From NCBI GenBank assembly GCA_035519675.1, contig DATIWB010000112.1:8871-72870 (forward strand): a DNA stretch of 64,000 bases, read 5' to 3'. Under the pieces are notes generated by a model. That model had not been told where the DNA came from, ran no database searches, and saw only the letters and a program-made list of their open reading frames with translations. Shown in pieces: positions 32,193 through 42,343 of the stretch. This stretch comes from RPRB01 sp035519675 (GTDB lineage: Bacteria; Myxococcota; Myxococcia; Myxococcales; Myxococcaceae). The translations under genes were made by a program, and so were the position numbers. The first letter of the stretch is position 1, and every line of letters begins with the position of its first letter.

Positions 32193-34328
32193 ATGCGCCT
32201 CGCCCTCACCTTCCCTGCCCTGACGCTCCTCGCCTGTGCCAGCACACCCGCGCCCGCTGCCTCGACTGCGGCCACCGCTCCGGCCGCGCCCCCGGCGGTG
32301 AAGGCTCCGCCTCCGCTCGACGAGCCGGAGGGCACCGCCGCCGCGCGCATCTCGGGGCCCGCGCCGGCGTTCTCCGCCGCCTGCCAGGAGGCGATGGCTC
32401 GCGCCCGTGCCGGGCTGGAGGCGGTGAAGGCCAGCCGGCCGCCCAGGGACACGGTGGCCACGCTCACTGGCTACGACGACGCACTCGCCGCGATCAACGA
32501 CCTCGACGCGCAGTCGGAGCTCGCGCGCCAGGGCAGCCCGGACCCGGCGGTTCGCAAGGCCGCCGAGGAATGCGACCGGCAGATCCAGGCAATGTTCACC
32601 GCCATTAACCAGGATCGCGCGCTCTACGACGTGCTCTCGGCGCTCGACCTGTCCGGCCAGGACGCGACCACGCGGTGGTGGATGACGCGCGACCTCCGCG
32701 AGTTCCGCCGCGCCGGCGTGGACCGTGACGATGCGACGCGTGAGAAGGTGCGCGCGCTCAGCGACGAGCTGGTGGCCATCGGGCAGGAGTTCGACCGGAA
32801 CATCCCCGCCGACGTGAAGAAGGTCTCGCTCGATCGGGCGGACCTGGCGGGGCTCCCGGCCGACTACCTCGCCGCGCACCCCCCAGGACCGGATGGAAAG
32901 GTCGTCATCACCACCGACTACCCGGACTACTTCCCGGTGCGCAGTTACGCCCGGAAGGCGAAGACCCGCGAGGCCCTGTGGCGGGCGTTCATGACCCGCG
33001 CCGCTCCCCAGAACATCGCGGTGCTCGAGCGGATGCTGCTGAAACGCCAGGAACTGGCCCACACCCTCGGCTACGCGAACTGGGCGGACTACGTGACCGA
33101 GAACAAGATGATCCGCAGCGGGAAGGCCGCCTCGGACTTCATCGAGCGCATCAGCGCGGCGTCCGCGGACCGCGCAACCCGGGAGAAGAAGATACTTCTC
33201 GAGCGGAAGCGGAAGGACGTGCCGGGGGCGAAGGCGCTCGATCCGTGGGACGTCGTGTACTACGGCGAGCGGGTGAAGGCGGAGCGCTACCGTTTCGACG
33301 CGCAGAGCGCTCGGCCCTACTTCGAGGCCAGCCGGGTGTTCCAGGGCGTGCTCGACGTCTCGGGTAAGCTCTTCGACATCTCCTACGTCCCGGTGGAGAA
33401 GGCGGTGGTCTGGCACCCCGACGTACGGACGTTCGAGGTGATCGCCGGCCCCTCGTTCGGCGACCGCGCCGGGAAGTCGCTGGGGCGCATCTACCTGGAC
33501 CTCCACCCCCGTGACGGCAAGTTCAAGCACGCCGCGCAATTCACCCTCATCTCGGGCCAGGCTGGACACCGCCTGCCCGAGGGCGCGCTCCTCTGCAACT
33601 TCCCCAAGGCCGGCGGGCTGATCGAGTACGACGACGTCCGGACGCTGTTCCACGAGTTCGGCCATCTGGTGCACCACGTGCTCGGAGGGCACACCCCCTG
33701 GGCGGCAAACTCCGGGGTTCGCACGGAGCAGGACTTCGTGGAGGCGCCGTCGCAGATGCTCGAGGAGTGGGTGCGCGACGCGGGCGTGCTCCAGAGCTTC
33801 GCCCGCCACGTGAAGACCGGCCAGCCGATCCCGGCGAAGATGGTCGAGCAGCTCCGGATCGCCGAGGAATTCGGGAAGGGGCTCGAGGTGCGGCGCCAGA
33901 TGTTCCTGGCCGCGACCAGCCTCCACCTGCACGACCGCGAGGCGAGGGGGCTCGACTCCACCGCGGTGGTCGCCGAGTCGATGGAGAAGTACTGGACCTT
34001 CCCCTACGTGAAGGGAATGTACATCCAGGCCTCGTTCGGTCACCTGAACGGGTACAGCGCGGTGTACTACACGTACATGTGGTCGCTGGTCATCGCCAAG
34101 GACCTGTTCACCCCGTTTGCGAGCAAGGGCGTGTTCGATCGCGACTCGGCCGCCCGGTACCGCGAGCGGGTACTCGAGCAGGGCGGCGGCAAGCCCGCGG
34201 CCGATCTGGTGGCCGACTTCCTCGGCCGCCCGTACGACTTCACCGCCTACGAGGCCTGGCTCGACCGGGGAGCGCTCCCCGGACCGGCGAAGGGCCCTGC
34301 CCGGACCGGCCCGGCGACCGTGCGCTGA
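32193..34328 (+). CDS. Secreted M3-family zinc metallopeptidase lipoprotein
   Basis: A 711-residue oligopeptidase of the thimet/Dcp family (M3). The zinc motif is HEFGH at 487-491 ('LFHEFGHLVHHVLGG'), with the third ligand expected in 'DFVEAPSQMLEEWVRD'. The N-terminus has a lipoprotein signal (LTLLACAST) and an Ala/Pro-rich linker before the peptidase, so it acts in the periplasm or at the outer membrane, unlike the cytoplasmic E. coli enzymes. It stands alone; a 112-bp gap separates it from the cyclase gene. Confidence 0.93.
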   Translation: MRLALTFPALTLLACASTPAPAASTAATAPAAPPAVKAPPPLDEPEGTAAARISGPAPAFSAACQEAMARARAGLEAVKASRPPRDTVATLTGYDDALAAINDLDAQSELARQGSPDPAVRKAAEECDRQIQAMFTAINQDRALYDVLSALDLSGQDATTRWWMTRDLREFRRAGVDRDDATREKVRALSDELVAIGQEFDRNIPADVKKVSLDRADLAGLPADYLAAHPPGPDGKVVITTDYPDYFPVRSYARKAKTREALWRAFMTRAAPQNIAVLERMLLKRQELAHTLGYANWADYVTENKMIRSGKAASDFIERISAASADRATREKKILLERKRKDVPGAKALDPWDVVYYGERVKAERYRFDAQSARPYFEASRVFQGVLDVSGKLFDISYVPVEKAVVWHPDVRTFEVIAGPSFGDRAGKSLGRIYLDLHPRDGKFKHAAQFTLISGQAGHRLPEGALLCNFPKAGGLIEYDDVRTLFHEFGHLVHHVLGGHTPWAANSGVRTEQDFVEAPSQMLEEWVRDAGVLQSFARHVKTGQPIPAKMVEQLRIAEEFGKGLEVRRQMFLAATSLHLHDREARGLDSTAVVAESMEKYWTFPYVKGMYIQASFGHLNGYSAVYYTYMWSLVIAKDLFTPFASKGVFDRDSAARYRERVLEQGGGKPAADLVADFLGRPYDFTAYEAWLDRGALPGPAKGPARTGPATVR

Positions 34329-34370
34329 GGCCTGCGGCGCGCAGCGTTCGCTGACTGCGGCGGCCCTGAC

Positions 34371-35690
34371 TCAGAGCGATCGAAGGAAGGTGAGCAGCTG
34401 CTCCTGCGACTCGGGCGGCAGCGCGCCGAAGGCCTTCCCGGCCGAGGCTGCCTCGCCCTGGTGCCGGGCGATGGCCTCCCGGAGCGTGGGCGAGAGGCCG
34501 TCGTGCATCAGCCGGCTGCGGGTGCGGAGTCCCCAGAGCGGGGCGGTGCGGATCCGGTTGGCGCTGGCGGCGAACGTCTCCTGCATCGCATTGTACTGCC
34601 CGCCGTGGTGCTCGGGGACCGCGAGCACGATGCCGTCGCCCGTCCCCACGTCGTGCGTGAGGTAATCGCTGTACGGGTGAATGGTCCGGCTGCCCAGCGC
34701 CTCCGGGACGCGGTACGGGCCACCGAACAGCGGCGTGCCGGCGGCCATCGTGGTCAGGGTGGGGGCGTGGCACACCGCGCAGCCGATGGTCTCGAAGAGC
34801 ATCGAGCCGTTCCGCGCCTCCGGGGTCGCCGTCAGACGGGCGTCGCGCGGGGGCGCCTTGGTCGCCCGGATGAAGCGGGCGAAGCGGTCCACGTCGGTGG
34901 TACCGGTCGCGTCCGGGCGGTCCTCCGGGTCGGGCACCGTGTCGCAGAGCGAGGTGACGTCGGTGGGGCGGAGCGGGCTGGTCACGCCCATCTCGTTGAG
35001 GTACGCGTCCGCGGAGAACGAGAGCAGGCTGGCATGCTCCGCCTTCCACCCGAAGCGTCCGATGCGGACGGTGCCCGGTGACTCGAGGACCGGCACGAGC
35101 ATCGGCACGCCGCACACCCCGAGGCCGGCCTGACCGCACTGCCACTGGGCGATGGTCTTCAAGAGGTCGTCCGGAACTGCCTCGACGTAGCCGTCGCCCA
35201 GCAGGCTGACGGAGATCCTCAGGGCGCGGACGTTCTCCGAGTCGGGCAGGTGCTCCTGCGCGTCGCCCTCCAGGAACTCGACGCCCGGGCAGATCGCCTT
35301 GTCGTTGATGAGGGTCCGGCCCGAGACCACGACGCTGCCGCCCCCGATGCGAACCTCGGGGAAGCCGAACACCCCCTGCGCGTCGCGATGCCCGGCGCGG
35401 AGCTCGGTCACCTGGCTCCCGCCGCCCGCCACCGGGTTCTCGTGACAGTCGCGGCAGGAGTGCGCGTTGTAGAGCGGTCCGAGACCCGCCGCCACCTCCT
35501 CCTGCTTGTCGAACGCGGCCTGGTCTCCCCGGTGGGTGGCGACATCCACCATCCCGTTGGGAAGTCCGTCGAACGCGGCGGGCGCGTCGGCACCCCGCTC
35601 CGGGGCGGGCGCCGGGGTGGCCACCGGGGCGTAGGTCGCAGTCGCGGTACAGGCGGCACAGGCGAGGACACAGGTGAGCACCCACCGCAT
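34371..35690 (-). CDS. Diheme oxidoreductase-like cytochrome (DUF1111)
   Basis: A 439-residue exported protein with a lipoprotein-like leader (VLACAAC) and GGAGG before the ATG. Two haem c motifs are C79-RD-C-H83 ('YNAHSCRDCHENPVAGGGSQ') and C304-AV-C-H308 ('IGCAVCHAPTLTT'). The layout is that of DUF1111 proteins, a di-haem family related to thiol-oxidase and MauG-like cytochromes. The function is unknown; periplasmic electron transfer or peroxide-type chemistry is likely. The frame is open for 94 codons upstream but without protein-like sequence. Confidence 0.9.
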   Translation of the reverse strand: MRWVLTCVLACAACTATATYAPVATPAPAPERGADAPAAFDGLPNGMVDVATHRGDQAAFDKQEEVAAGLGPLYNAHSCRDCHENPVAGGGSQVTELRAGHRDAQGVFGFPEVRIGGGSVVVSGRTLINDKAICPGVEFLEGDAQEHLPDSENVRALRISVSLLGDGYVEAVPDDLLKTIAQWQCGQAGLGVCGVPMLVPVLESPGTVRIGRFGWKAEHASLLSFSADAYLNEMGVTSPLRPTDVTSLCDTVPDPEDRPDATGTTDVDRFARFIRATKAPPRDARLTATPEARNGSMLFETIGCAVCHAPTLTTMAAGTPLFGGPYRVPEALGSRTIHPYSDYLTHDVGTGDGIVLAVPEHHGGQYNAMQETFAASANRIRTAPLWGLRTRSRLMHDGLSPTLREAIARHQGEAASAGKAFGALPPESQEQLLTFLRSL

Positions 35691-35890
35691 GGGGCACCTC
35701 CGTCGGCGTCCGCGCTCCCCACCCCAGACGCTGCCCCTTCCTTCTACCGCTTGGACCAGCAGGCGGGCAACCGTGCCCGAGTCGCTGATGCCGGCGTGGG
35801 TCAGCGTGAGCGCGCTCGCTCCCGCGCTCGCTGCAACGTCGGTCAGCCCCCGTCGCGACTTCGGCACGGGGCTCGTCGGATCCGGGACGC

Positions 35891-36136
35891 TCAGTCCCGT
35901 TTCTTCAGTTCGGCCTGGTGGTCGCGGATGAAGGCGCGGATGTCGTCGGCCATGTCGAGCAGCTTCAGCCACTGCTCCTGGTACAGCGTCACCGGGAAGC
36001 GTCCCAGCCCGTAGACCGAGAGCCCACCCTTCTCGCTGACCTTCATCGACACCGCACCGGACCGCCGGTTCCGGAGCGCCTCGTTCTCCGCCTTCAGCCG
36101 CTCCAGCTCGGCGCGCAGCTCGTCTTCGGTGGGCAT
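35891..36136 (-). CDS. Small coiled-coil protein
   Basis: An 81-residue protein with a leucine/glutamate coiled coil (DELRAELERLKAENEALRN) followed by a compact part ('SMKVSEKGGLSVYGLGRFPV', 'YQEQWLKLLDMADDIRAFI'). This second part recurs in small bacterial proteins of unknown function. No signal or membrane segment. Start at ATG; short intergenic gaps on both sides. Confidence 0.8.
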   Translation of the reverse strand: MPTEDELRAELERLKAENEALRNRRSGAVSMKVSEKGGLSVYGLGRFPVTLYQEQWLKLLDMADDIRAFIRDHQAELKKRD

Positions 36137-36228
36137 GGCGTGCAGAGTACCTCCGGCGCGCGGGGCCGGGGAGGCCGGTGTCGAGGGGCGGCCAGTGCAG
36201 GCCCGCCCCCCGGCGTCACCGGTGACGG

Positions 36229-36522
36229 TCAGGGCATCGAGGAGATCAGCTTGCGGTACTCGGGCTCGGTGAACACCCGCATCGTGTCGGTGCGAACGTT
36301 GCCCAGCGAGCCGATGCTCAGCGCCACACGGGCCGCCGTCTCGTCGTTCGGGCCCTCGACCACCAGGACCGCGTCGTAGTTCCCGAGCGCGAGGTAGAAC
36401 GACTTGATCTCCGCGCCGGCGGACTGGAAGAGCTTCTTCGCCGCTTCCAGCCGGGCCGGACTCTCCTTGATGTTGCGAATGCCCTGATCGGTGAAGCGCA
36501 TCAGCGTCACGTAGGTCGGCAT
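36229..36522 (-). CDS. GYD-domain protein
   Basis: A 97-residue protein of the GYD family, dimeric ferredoxin-like-fold proteins of unknown role. Diagnostic parts are 'YVTLMRFTDQGIRNIKESP', 'IKSFYLALGNYDAVLVVEGP' (with the N/G-Y-D motif) and 'GNVRTDTMRVFTEPEY'. The frame is open upstream but the ATG at 36522 begins the family's usual N-terminus. Confidence 0.92.
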   Translation of the reverse strand: MPTYVTLMRFTDQGIRNIKESPARLEAAKKLFQSAGAEIKSFYLALGNYDAVLVVEGPNDETAARVALSIGSLGNVRTDTMRVFTEPEYRKLISSMP

Positions 36523-36759
36523 GTCACCACTCCTTCGCGAGGCCGACGCCGGCACTGCGCCAGCGCCGGTCGTGGCACACTGGACCCGCGCACCGGTCGG
36601 CTGCAAGCGACCCCCGGCACCGGCCGCAGGGTCGCCCGTTCTCGCGGCGCTGGATTCCGTTCGTGCCCGATCGGTCGGCCGGCGGTGCAGTGGCCGGAGT
36701 CGAAGACTCCGGCCCGCCCGGCTTCTTCTCGAGGCGCCGGAGAGTCATTCTCCGTCGTC

Positions 36760-37749
36760 ATGCGAGCCCAGGTTCTGGAGCGGCCGCGGAGCGAGCTGGT
36801 GCTGCGAGAGCTGGCTCCTCCGGTCCTCGGCCCGGAGCAGGTGCGGATCCAGGTGAGCGCCTGCGGGGTGTGCCGGACGGACCTGCACGTGCTCGACTGG
36901 GAGCTGCCCCGGCCGAAGCTTCCGCTCGTTCTCGGCCACCAGGTGGTCGGGACCGTGGTGGAGCGCGGCGAGGCGGTGACTTCACCGACCATCGGGGACC
37001 GGGTGGGCATTCCCTGGCTGGGATGGACCGACGGGACCTGTGCCCGGTGCCGCTCGGGCCGGGAGAACCTCTGCGCGGCCGCGCGCTTCACCGGCTACAC
37101 GCTGGACGGCGGCTACGCGGAACAGACGGTGGCGGACGCGCGCTTCTGCTTCCCCCTGCCACCGGGCCTGGACGACGCCCACACTGCGCCACTCCTCTGC
37201 GCCGGGCTCATCGGCTACCGTGCGCTGCGGCTCGCCGGGGACGCCCCGCGCATCGGGTTCTACGGGTTCGGCGCGTCGGCCCATCTCCTCGCCCAGGTGG
37301 TGGTCGCGCAGGGGCGTGAGCTGTTCGCCTTCACCCGCGACGGTGACCTGCGCGGCCAGGCCTTTGCCCGCGAGCGTGGAGCCGTCTGGGCCGGCGGATC
37401 CAGCGAGCGGCCCCCCGTCCCGCTCGATGCGGCGATCATCTTCGCCTCCGCAGGCGATCTGGTGGTCCGGGCGCTGGCCGCGCTCTCGCCGGGTGGCACG
37501 GTGGTCTGCGCCGGCATCCACATGAGCGACATCCCGTCCTTCCCCTACGACCTCCTCTGGGAGGAGCGGAGCATCCGCTCGGTGGCCAACCTCACCCGAG
37601 AGGACGGACGGGAGTTCCTACCGCTCGCCGCGCGGCTGGGCGTGGTCCCCGAGGTGACGGTGTTCCGGCTCGAGCAGGCGAACGAGGCGCTGCTGGCCCT
37701 CCGCGAGGGCCGGTTCACCGGGGCGGCGGTGCTCCAGGTGGCAGGCTGA
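36760..37749 (+). CDS. Zinc-dependent alcohol dehydrogenase
   Basis: A 329-residue medium-chain dehydrogenase. Catalytic zinc ligands are in 'CGVCRTDLHV' and 'LGHQVVGTVVERGE'; the structural zinc lobe is 'CARCRSGRENLCAA'. The NAD(P) Rossmann segment reads 'IGFYGFGASAHLLAQVVVAQ'. It resembles the AdhA-like subgroup with GYAE ('YTLDGGYAEQTVAD'). Substrate not readable. The gene is divergent from the GYD gene over a 237-bp spacer with no clear signal. Confidence 0.9.
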   Translation: MRAQVLERPRSELVLRELAPPVLGPEQVRIQVSACGVCRTDLHVLDWELPRPKLPLVLGHQVVGTVVERGEAVTSPTIGDRVGIPWLGWTDGTCARCRSGRENLCAAARFTGYTLDGGYAEQTVADARFCFPLPPGLDDAHTAPLLCAGLIGYRALRLAGDAPRIGFYGFGASAHLLAQVVVAQGRELFAFTRDGDLRGQAFARERGAVWAGGSSERPPVPLDAAIIFASAGDLVVRALAALSPGGTVVCAGIHMSDIPSFPYDLLWEERSIRSVANLTREDGREFLPLAARLGVVPEVTVFRLEQANEALLALREGRFTGAAVLQVAG

Positions 37750-37773
37750 GCGGCCCCGGTCGAGAGGAGCGTC

Positions 37774-40700
37774 TCAGCGGGCGAGAACGAAGGCGCAGAC
37801 CGAGTCGAGCTGGAGCTGGAGCCCGTCCAGCGCCTCGGCCAGCCGGCGGTGATGCGCGCGCTCCTGGTCCAGCTGGGCCTGGACCGCCGCGGGTGAGAGC
37901 CCCTGATGCCGCAGCGCGCGCTCGAGCCGGGTCAGGACCCGGTCCCGCTCGTCGTCGAGCTTCTTCTGCGCCTGGACCTGCAGCGACTGAAGCTCGGTGT
38001 TCGCCGCCCGCATCGCCTCGGCGACGGCCGGGGTGACGAATGCCGCGAGGTCGGGGAACGCCGCGCGGATCTGGTCCCCCTGGAGCGAACGACCCTCCTC
38101 GCGGGCGAGCAGGTCGCGCAGCTTCGGGTCGAGCCCGGGAGTGCCGTCCGGTCGTGCCGTCACCACCACCGAGATCAGGCTTCGGTCCACCACCCGCGAG
38201 AGCTGCCGCGAGGGGACCCGGGCCCCCGGGCTGGTGTCCTCGGGCTCCGGCGGCACGACGTGGAACAGCACCTCCAGGCCCCGGGCCGGCGGGCCACGCT
38301 GCTGGATGGCCCGGCACCCGTTCCGGCCGTAGGGGCCGTCCCGGAGAAAGCCGAACAGCGCCTCGACGATGGGGTGCCCGGTGGCGAAGAAGTCGATCTC
38401 CTCCTGCTCCACCGCCGTGTCGCGCCAGAAGGTCCCGAGCACTGTGCGCTCCTCGCCGAGCTGCAACCCCGGGAGCGCCTCGACCTTCAGCGCGTGGCCG
38501 AAGTGGAACGCGCACTGGAAGGCGTCCACCTGCTCGTCGGTGTCGACGCCGATTCCCACCCGGCGCGCCAGCTCGGTGACCGTCTCCTCGAGGCGCTCGT
38601 CCAGGTCGCGGGCAATGGCCCAGAGCCCATCCTCGAGCGAGCCGTCCTCGTCGAGCTCGAGCCCGATGCGAACTCCGGTGCGATCCACCAGAGCCTGCAC
38701 CGCCTCGCGGTCGAAGCTGCGCTCGTCGAGCAGCGGGTCATAGGCGCGGCGGATGGCGCTCCGGGCCTCGGCCACCCGGGCGGCAAGCACGGTCCGGTAC
38801 TCGGTGCGCTCCGCCGGCGTGGCCTGGGCCAGCTCGAGAATCCTGGGCTCGACCTCCTCCAGCACCGCGTCCAGCCCGCCCACCGTCTCACCGAAGACGC
38901 CCACCGCATCGGCCAGGAGCGAGAGCACGTCGGAGGCGAGCGTGCCCCGGACGTCGAAGACGTGGATGTCCACCGGCTGGGTCTGGCCGATGCGGTCCAG
39001 CCGTCCGATGCGCTGCTCCATGGTGGCCGGGCTCCAGGGCAGGTCGTAGTTCACCAGATGGTGCGCGAACTGAAAGTTCCGCCCCTCGCCGCCCACCTCG
39101 GTGGAGAGGAGCAGCCTCGGGCCGTCCGGATCGCGGAAGCGAGCCACCTGCCGGTCGCGGTCCACCAGCGGCAGGTCGCCATGGTACGCGAGCGCCTCGA
39201 TCCCATCGGCCGAGAGCAGCGACCGGAGGCTGTCCAGCGTCGCCTGGGCCTCGGTGAAGAGCAGGACCTTGGCCTCCGGCTCACCCTCCCAGATGTCGTC
39301 GAGGAGCGCCCGGAGCGCCTGATACTTCGCGTCGCGCGCCGGAAGGGTGGGGGGCGAGGGGAGCACCCCGCTCGCCGCCTGGGCGAAGGCGGCCGGCGAG
39401 GAGTCGAGGCGCCGGAGCAATCCGGCGAGCGCGGCGCCCCGGACCGATCCCGACCGCACGGCCCCCATCACCGCGTCGCGGGACAGCAGCTCGGCCTCGG
39501 GCGGCTCGACGACGTGGCGGTGGAGGCGACGGGCGCTGAAGCCCCCTACCCGCGCGCGGCGGTTGCGGACCAGGGCCTCGGAGAGGCTGTAGGTCTCGGC
39601 CAGGTGCCCGAGGAGCGCCTGGTGGTCGGTGAGCGAGCCGAGCTCGGGGTCGTCGGGGAAGCGGGCACGGAGTGCGCGGACCGCCGCGGCCGCCTCGACG
39701 TCGTCTCCCTCGAGCAGCGCGCGGACGGTGAGGGAGAGCGCCTCTTGCCGCTCGATGCGCGCCCGGAACGCGCCAGCATCGGGGGCGGTCAGCGGATCGA
39801 GCAGGGTGAGCAGCGCCCGGTACTCGTCCGGGTCGAGCTGCATCGGGGTCGCGGTCAAGAGCAGGAGGCCCCAGGTGTGGCCGGCGAGCGCCTCCACGGC
39901 CGCGAAGGCTTTCTCGCCCCGGAGGTGGTGCGCCTCGTCGACGATGATCAGGTCCCAGCCGGCGGCGGCGATCTCCCGGACCTCGTCCGGGGAGCGCGAG
40001 AGGAGCTCGAGGCTGGTGACCACGCGGGGGAAACGCTCCCAGGGGGAGGTGTCGGGCTCCTCGCGGCGGCTCCGGGCGAGCCGGTCGCCGTCCACCAGGG
40101 TGAACAGCTGCTGGAACTTGTGGAACAGCTCGGCCAGCCACTGCACCGTGAGGTGGCTGGGGGCGACCACCAGCACCCGCGCGGCGAGCCCGGAGAGGCG
40201 CAGGGCGGAGAAGATCATCCCCGCCTCGATGGTCTTGCCCAGCCCGACCTCGTCGGCGAGCACGAAGCGGGGCCGGCGCGCCGAGAGCACCCGCTGCACC
40301 ACGCCGATCTGGTGCGGCTTCACCATCACCCGGCTCGCCAGCAGGGCGCCGAGCGCGTCGTTCCGGCGCTCCTCGTCGAGGGTCAGGGCCTGCCGCCGGA
40401 GGAGGAAGGCGCGCGCGTCGGCCACCCGGCCCTCCCGCAGGCCGCTGAGGAGGTCGGTGTCCGGGGGTGGCGCCTGCACCTCGGACTCGGGGAGCTCGTC
40501 CTCGCTTCCGTCCTCGTAGCGGAGGATGTACCGCCGCAGCCCGCGCCCACCCGGCTCCTCGCCGGTGATGGTCGCCGACCGCCCCTTCGCGGTGCGGACC
40601 CGGTCGCCGGGAACGAAGGGGTGGGGGAGCAGGCTCTTGCCGCGGGTGGAGACCAGGGTGGCCTGCGCCCGACCCGGGAACAGCACCTCGGCCACCGCGC

Positions 40701-40812
40701 CGCCTTCCAGGGTGCGAACGAGGTGGCCCACCCCCCACTCGGGCTGCAAGGCGTAGCGGACCTTCATTCCTGGGACGAACGCCACGAGAGGCGTTTGCTC
40801 TGCTTTCCCCAT
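37774..40812 (-). CDS. RapA-like SNF2-family helicase/ATPase
   Basis: A 1012-residue SF2 ATPase. N-terminal tudor-like beta segments (PGMKVRYALQPEWGVGHLVR; PGDRVRTAKGRSATITGE) precede the Snf2 motor with Walker A GLGKT at 190-194 ('ADEVGLGKTIEAGMI'), DEAH at 292-295 and the C-terminal helicase lobe ('LLLSTEVGGEGRNFQFAH', 'GRLDRIGQTQPV'). Length, domain order and the 'RIGQ' motif match RapA, which helps recycle RNA polymerase. The C-terminus is coiled-coil rich. GTG five codons upstream is an alternative start. The exact role is inferred from the family. Confidence 0.88.
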   Translation of the reverse strand: MGKAEQTPLVAFVPGMKVRYALQPEWGVGHLVRTLEGGAVAEVLFPGRAQATLVSTRGKSLLPHPFVPGDRVRTAKGRSATITGEEPGGRGLRRYILRYEDGSEDELPESEVQAPPPDTDLLSGLREGRVADARAFLLRRQALTLDEERRNDALGALLASRVMVKPHQIGVVQRVLSARRPRFVLADEVGLGKTIEAGMIFSALRLSGLAARVLVVAPSHLTVQWLAELFHKFQQLFTLVDGDRLARSRREEPDTSPWERFPRVVTSLELLSRSPDEVREIAAAGWDLIIVDEAHHLRGEKAFAAVEALAGHTWGLLLLTATPMQLDPDEYRALLTLLDPLTAPDAGAFRARIERQEALSLTVRALLEGDDVEAAAAVRALRARFPDDPELGSLTDHQALLGHLAETYSLSEALVRNRRARVGGFSARRLHRHVVEPPEAELLSRDAVMGAVRSGSVRGAALAGLLRRLDSSPAAFAQAASGVLPSPPTLPARDAKYQALRALLDDIWEGEPEAKVLLFTEAQATLDSLRSLLSADGIEALAYHGDLPLVDRDRQVARFRDPDGPRLLLSTEVGGEGRNFQFAHHLVNYDLPWSPATMEQRIGRLDRIGQTQPVDIHVFDVRGTLASDVLSLLADAVGVFGETVGGLDAVLEEVEPRILELAQATPAERTEYRTVLAARVAEARSAIRRAYDPLLDERSFDREAVQALVDRTGVRIGLELDEDGSLEDGLWAIARDLDERLEETVTELARRVGIGVDTDEQVDAFQCAFHFGHALKVEALPGLQLGEERTVLGTFWRDTAVEQEEIDFFATGHPIVEALFGFLRDGPYGRNGCRAIQQRGPPARGLEVLFHVVPPEPEDTSPGARVPSRQLSRVVDRSLISVVVTARPDGTPGLDPKLRDLLAREEGRSLQGDQIRAAFPDLAAFVTPAVAEAMRAANTELQSLQVQAQKKLDDERDRVLTRLERALRHQGLSPAAVQAQLDQERAHHRRLAEALDGLQLQLDSVCAFVLAR

Positions 40813-40905
40813 GCACGCAAGCGGCACGGATGCCCGCAGCGGAGGTAGGACTCCAGTCGGACTTGCGTGGCGGCCGGCGGACAGCCTCGGGCGACGGGCG
40901 GGCGG

Positions 40906-42237
40906 TCAGCGCTCGACGGGCGCGGCGGACCCGAGGGCGCTCTGCTGCTGCGGACCGAGGCCGTGCAGGGCGAGCGCGTTGTCGCGGAGCACGCCCTTGC
41001 CGATCTGCAGCGCCTGCGCGCGGGTCACCAGCCCGTCGGTGATCATCCGGGAGAGCGCGATCGCCAGGGCGGCGCGGGTGGTTTCTGCGCCGAGGAAGGT
41101 CAGCTCCGGCCAGCGGAGCTGCGGGGCCGAGGGATCCGACGCCGCGTCGGTGGCGAAGCACACCCGCTCCGGGGCCAGCTCGAACCAGCGGCGGAGCGAC
41201 TCACCCAGCTCGGTCGGCGAGCGCACCAGGTCCTGCACGCTCACGTCGGCGTAGACGTTCGGCCGGAGGAGCAGAGGACCGGTCTCCTTGTCGAAGGGGA
41301 AGCCACCGTGGACCAGGAGCCACCGCGTCTTCTGCAGGGTGGGATCGGCCATCGCCGGGCCGAGGAGGATCGGATTGCCGTTGCCCACGATGCCGGTGGC
41401 GTCGCGTGACATCCCGGTCTTGACGTGCACCACCAGCCCCACCCGTCCGGCCTCCCGGGCCAGGTAGCGGAAGGTGTAGTCCTGGAACGCCTTGAGGTCG
41501 GCCGGGGCGGCTCCGAACTCGCCTCCGATGACCAGCCGGCCGTAGGCCGCTCGGGCGGTCTCGGCGTTCACCGCGTCGAAGTCGAGGCTGCGCCAGGCGG
41601 AGATGCCGAGGTCGATGCCCACCGCACCCTCGGAGACCCAGCGCTCGAGCGCCGCGGTCACCACCTTGCCCAGATACTCGTCCAGGCCCTTGGGCAGGGT
41701 GTACATCCGCGCGGCGATGAAGAACGGCTTCAGTGCCTCGGCCGAGTCCTGGGCGAACGGCCGGAGAAAGACGTCGGCCCGGGCCACGAAGCGGAAGCGC
41801 TCCAGGCCTTTGCCGGCGAGGGGCTCGCCGGAGACGATGGCCAGCTCCACGTTCGCCTGGTCGAGCATGTGGGCGGAGAACTCCGCGCCCAGGTCCTCGA
41901 CCAGCAGCTCGCGGGCCTGCTGCAGGTCGGCGAAGCGCTTCTCGGGCTCGGTGAAGCGCTTGTCCGAGGGGTCGGGGACGTTGACCTTGTAGAGCAGCTT
42001 CCAGGTTCGGGCCCACTCGGGGCCGAGGCCGCGGAGCCGGAGCGGCAGGTCCGTGGCGCTGCGCTGCTGGGCCAGCGCCTTGCCCGCCGGCTCCACGCGG
42101 TTGAGCAGCAGATGGGAGTGCGCGTCCACCGCCTTCACCTTCGCCAGCTCGGTGAGGAGGGCGCGATCGGCCGACTGGGCCAGGACCGTGGAGGGCAGGA
42201 CGGCGGCGAGGAGGAACGGAGCGAGCCGACGGACCAT
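40906..42237 (-). CDS. Secreted amidohydrolase-like protein
   Basis: A 443-residue protein with a signal peptide (MVRRLAPFLLAAVLPSTVLA). The TIM-barrel metal site includes H-x-H in 'VDAHSHLLLNR', a His in 'LLVHGGFPF' and a likely Asp in 'CFATDAASDPSAP'. It belongs to the amidohydrolase superfamily and is probably periplasmic. Substrate is unknown. The frame is open 24 codons further 5' and another ATG (42282) is possible. Confidence 0.82.
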   Translation of the reverse strand: MVRRLAPFLLAAVLPSTVLAQSADRALLTELAKVKAVDAHSHLLLNRVEPAGKALAQQRSATDLPLRLRGLGPEWARTWKLLYKVNVPDPSDKRFTEPEKRFADLQQARELLVEDLGAEFSAHMLDQANVELAIVSGEPLAGKGLERFRFVARADVFLRPFAQDSAEALKPFFIAARMYTLPKGLDEYLGKVVTAALERWVSEGAVGIDLGISAWRSLDFDAVNAETARAAYGRLVIGGEFGAAPADLKAFQDYTFRYLAREAGRVGLVVHVKTGMSRDATGIVGNGNPILLGPAMADPTLQKTRWLLVHGGFPFDKETGPLLLRPNVYADVSVQDLVRSPTELGESLRRWFELAPERVCFATDAASDPSAPQLRWPELTFLGAETTRAALAIALSRMITDGLVTRAQALQIGKGVLRDNALALHGLGPQQQSALGSAAPVER

Positions 42238-42343
42238 GAAGGAGCGCAAGCCTCGCACGGCGAGCCGACCCTCGCCATTCATCGAGCCGTGGTCCCCCGG
42301 GTGCGACAACGGAGCACGTCGCCCGGGGGCCGCGACCGAGGGC

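Noticed and set aside
37906..40848. A 980-codon forward frame across the RapA-like gene.
   Set aside because: It has no recognisable domain and mirrors the RapA-like coding strand.
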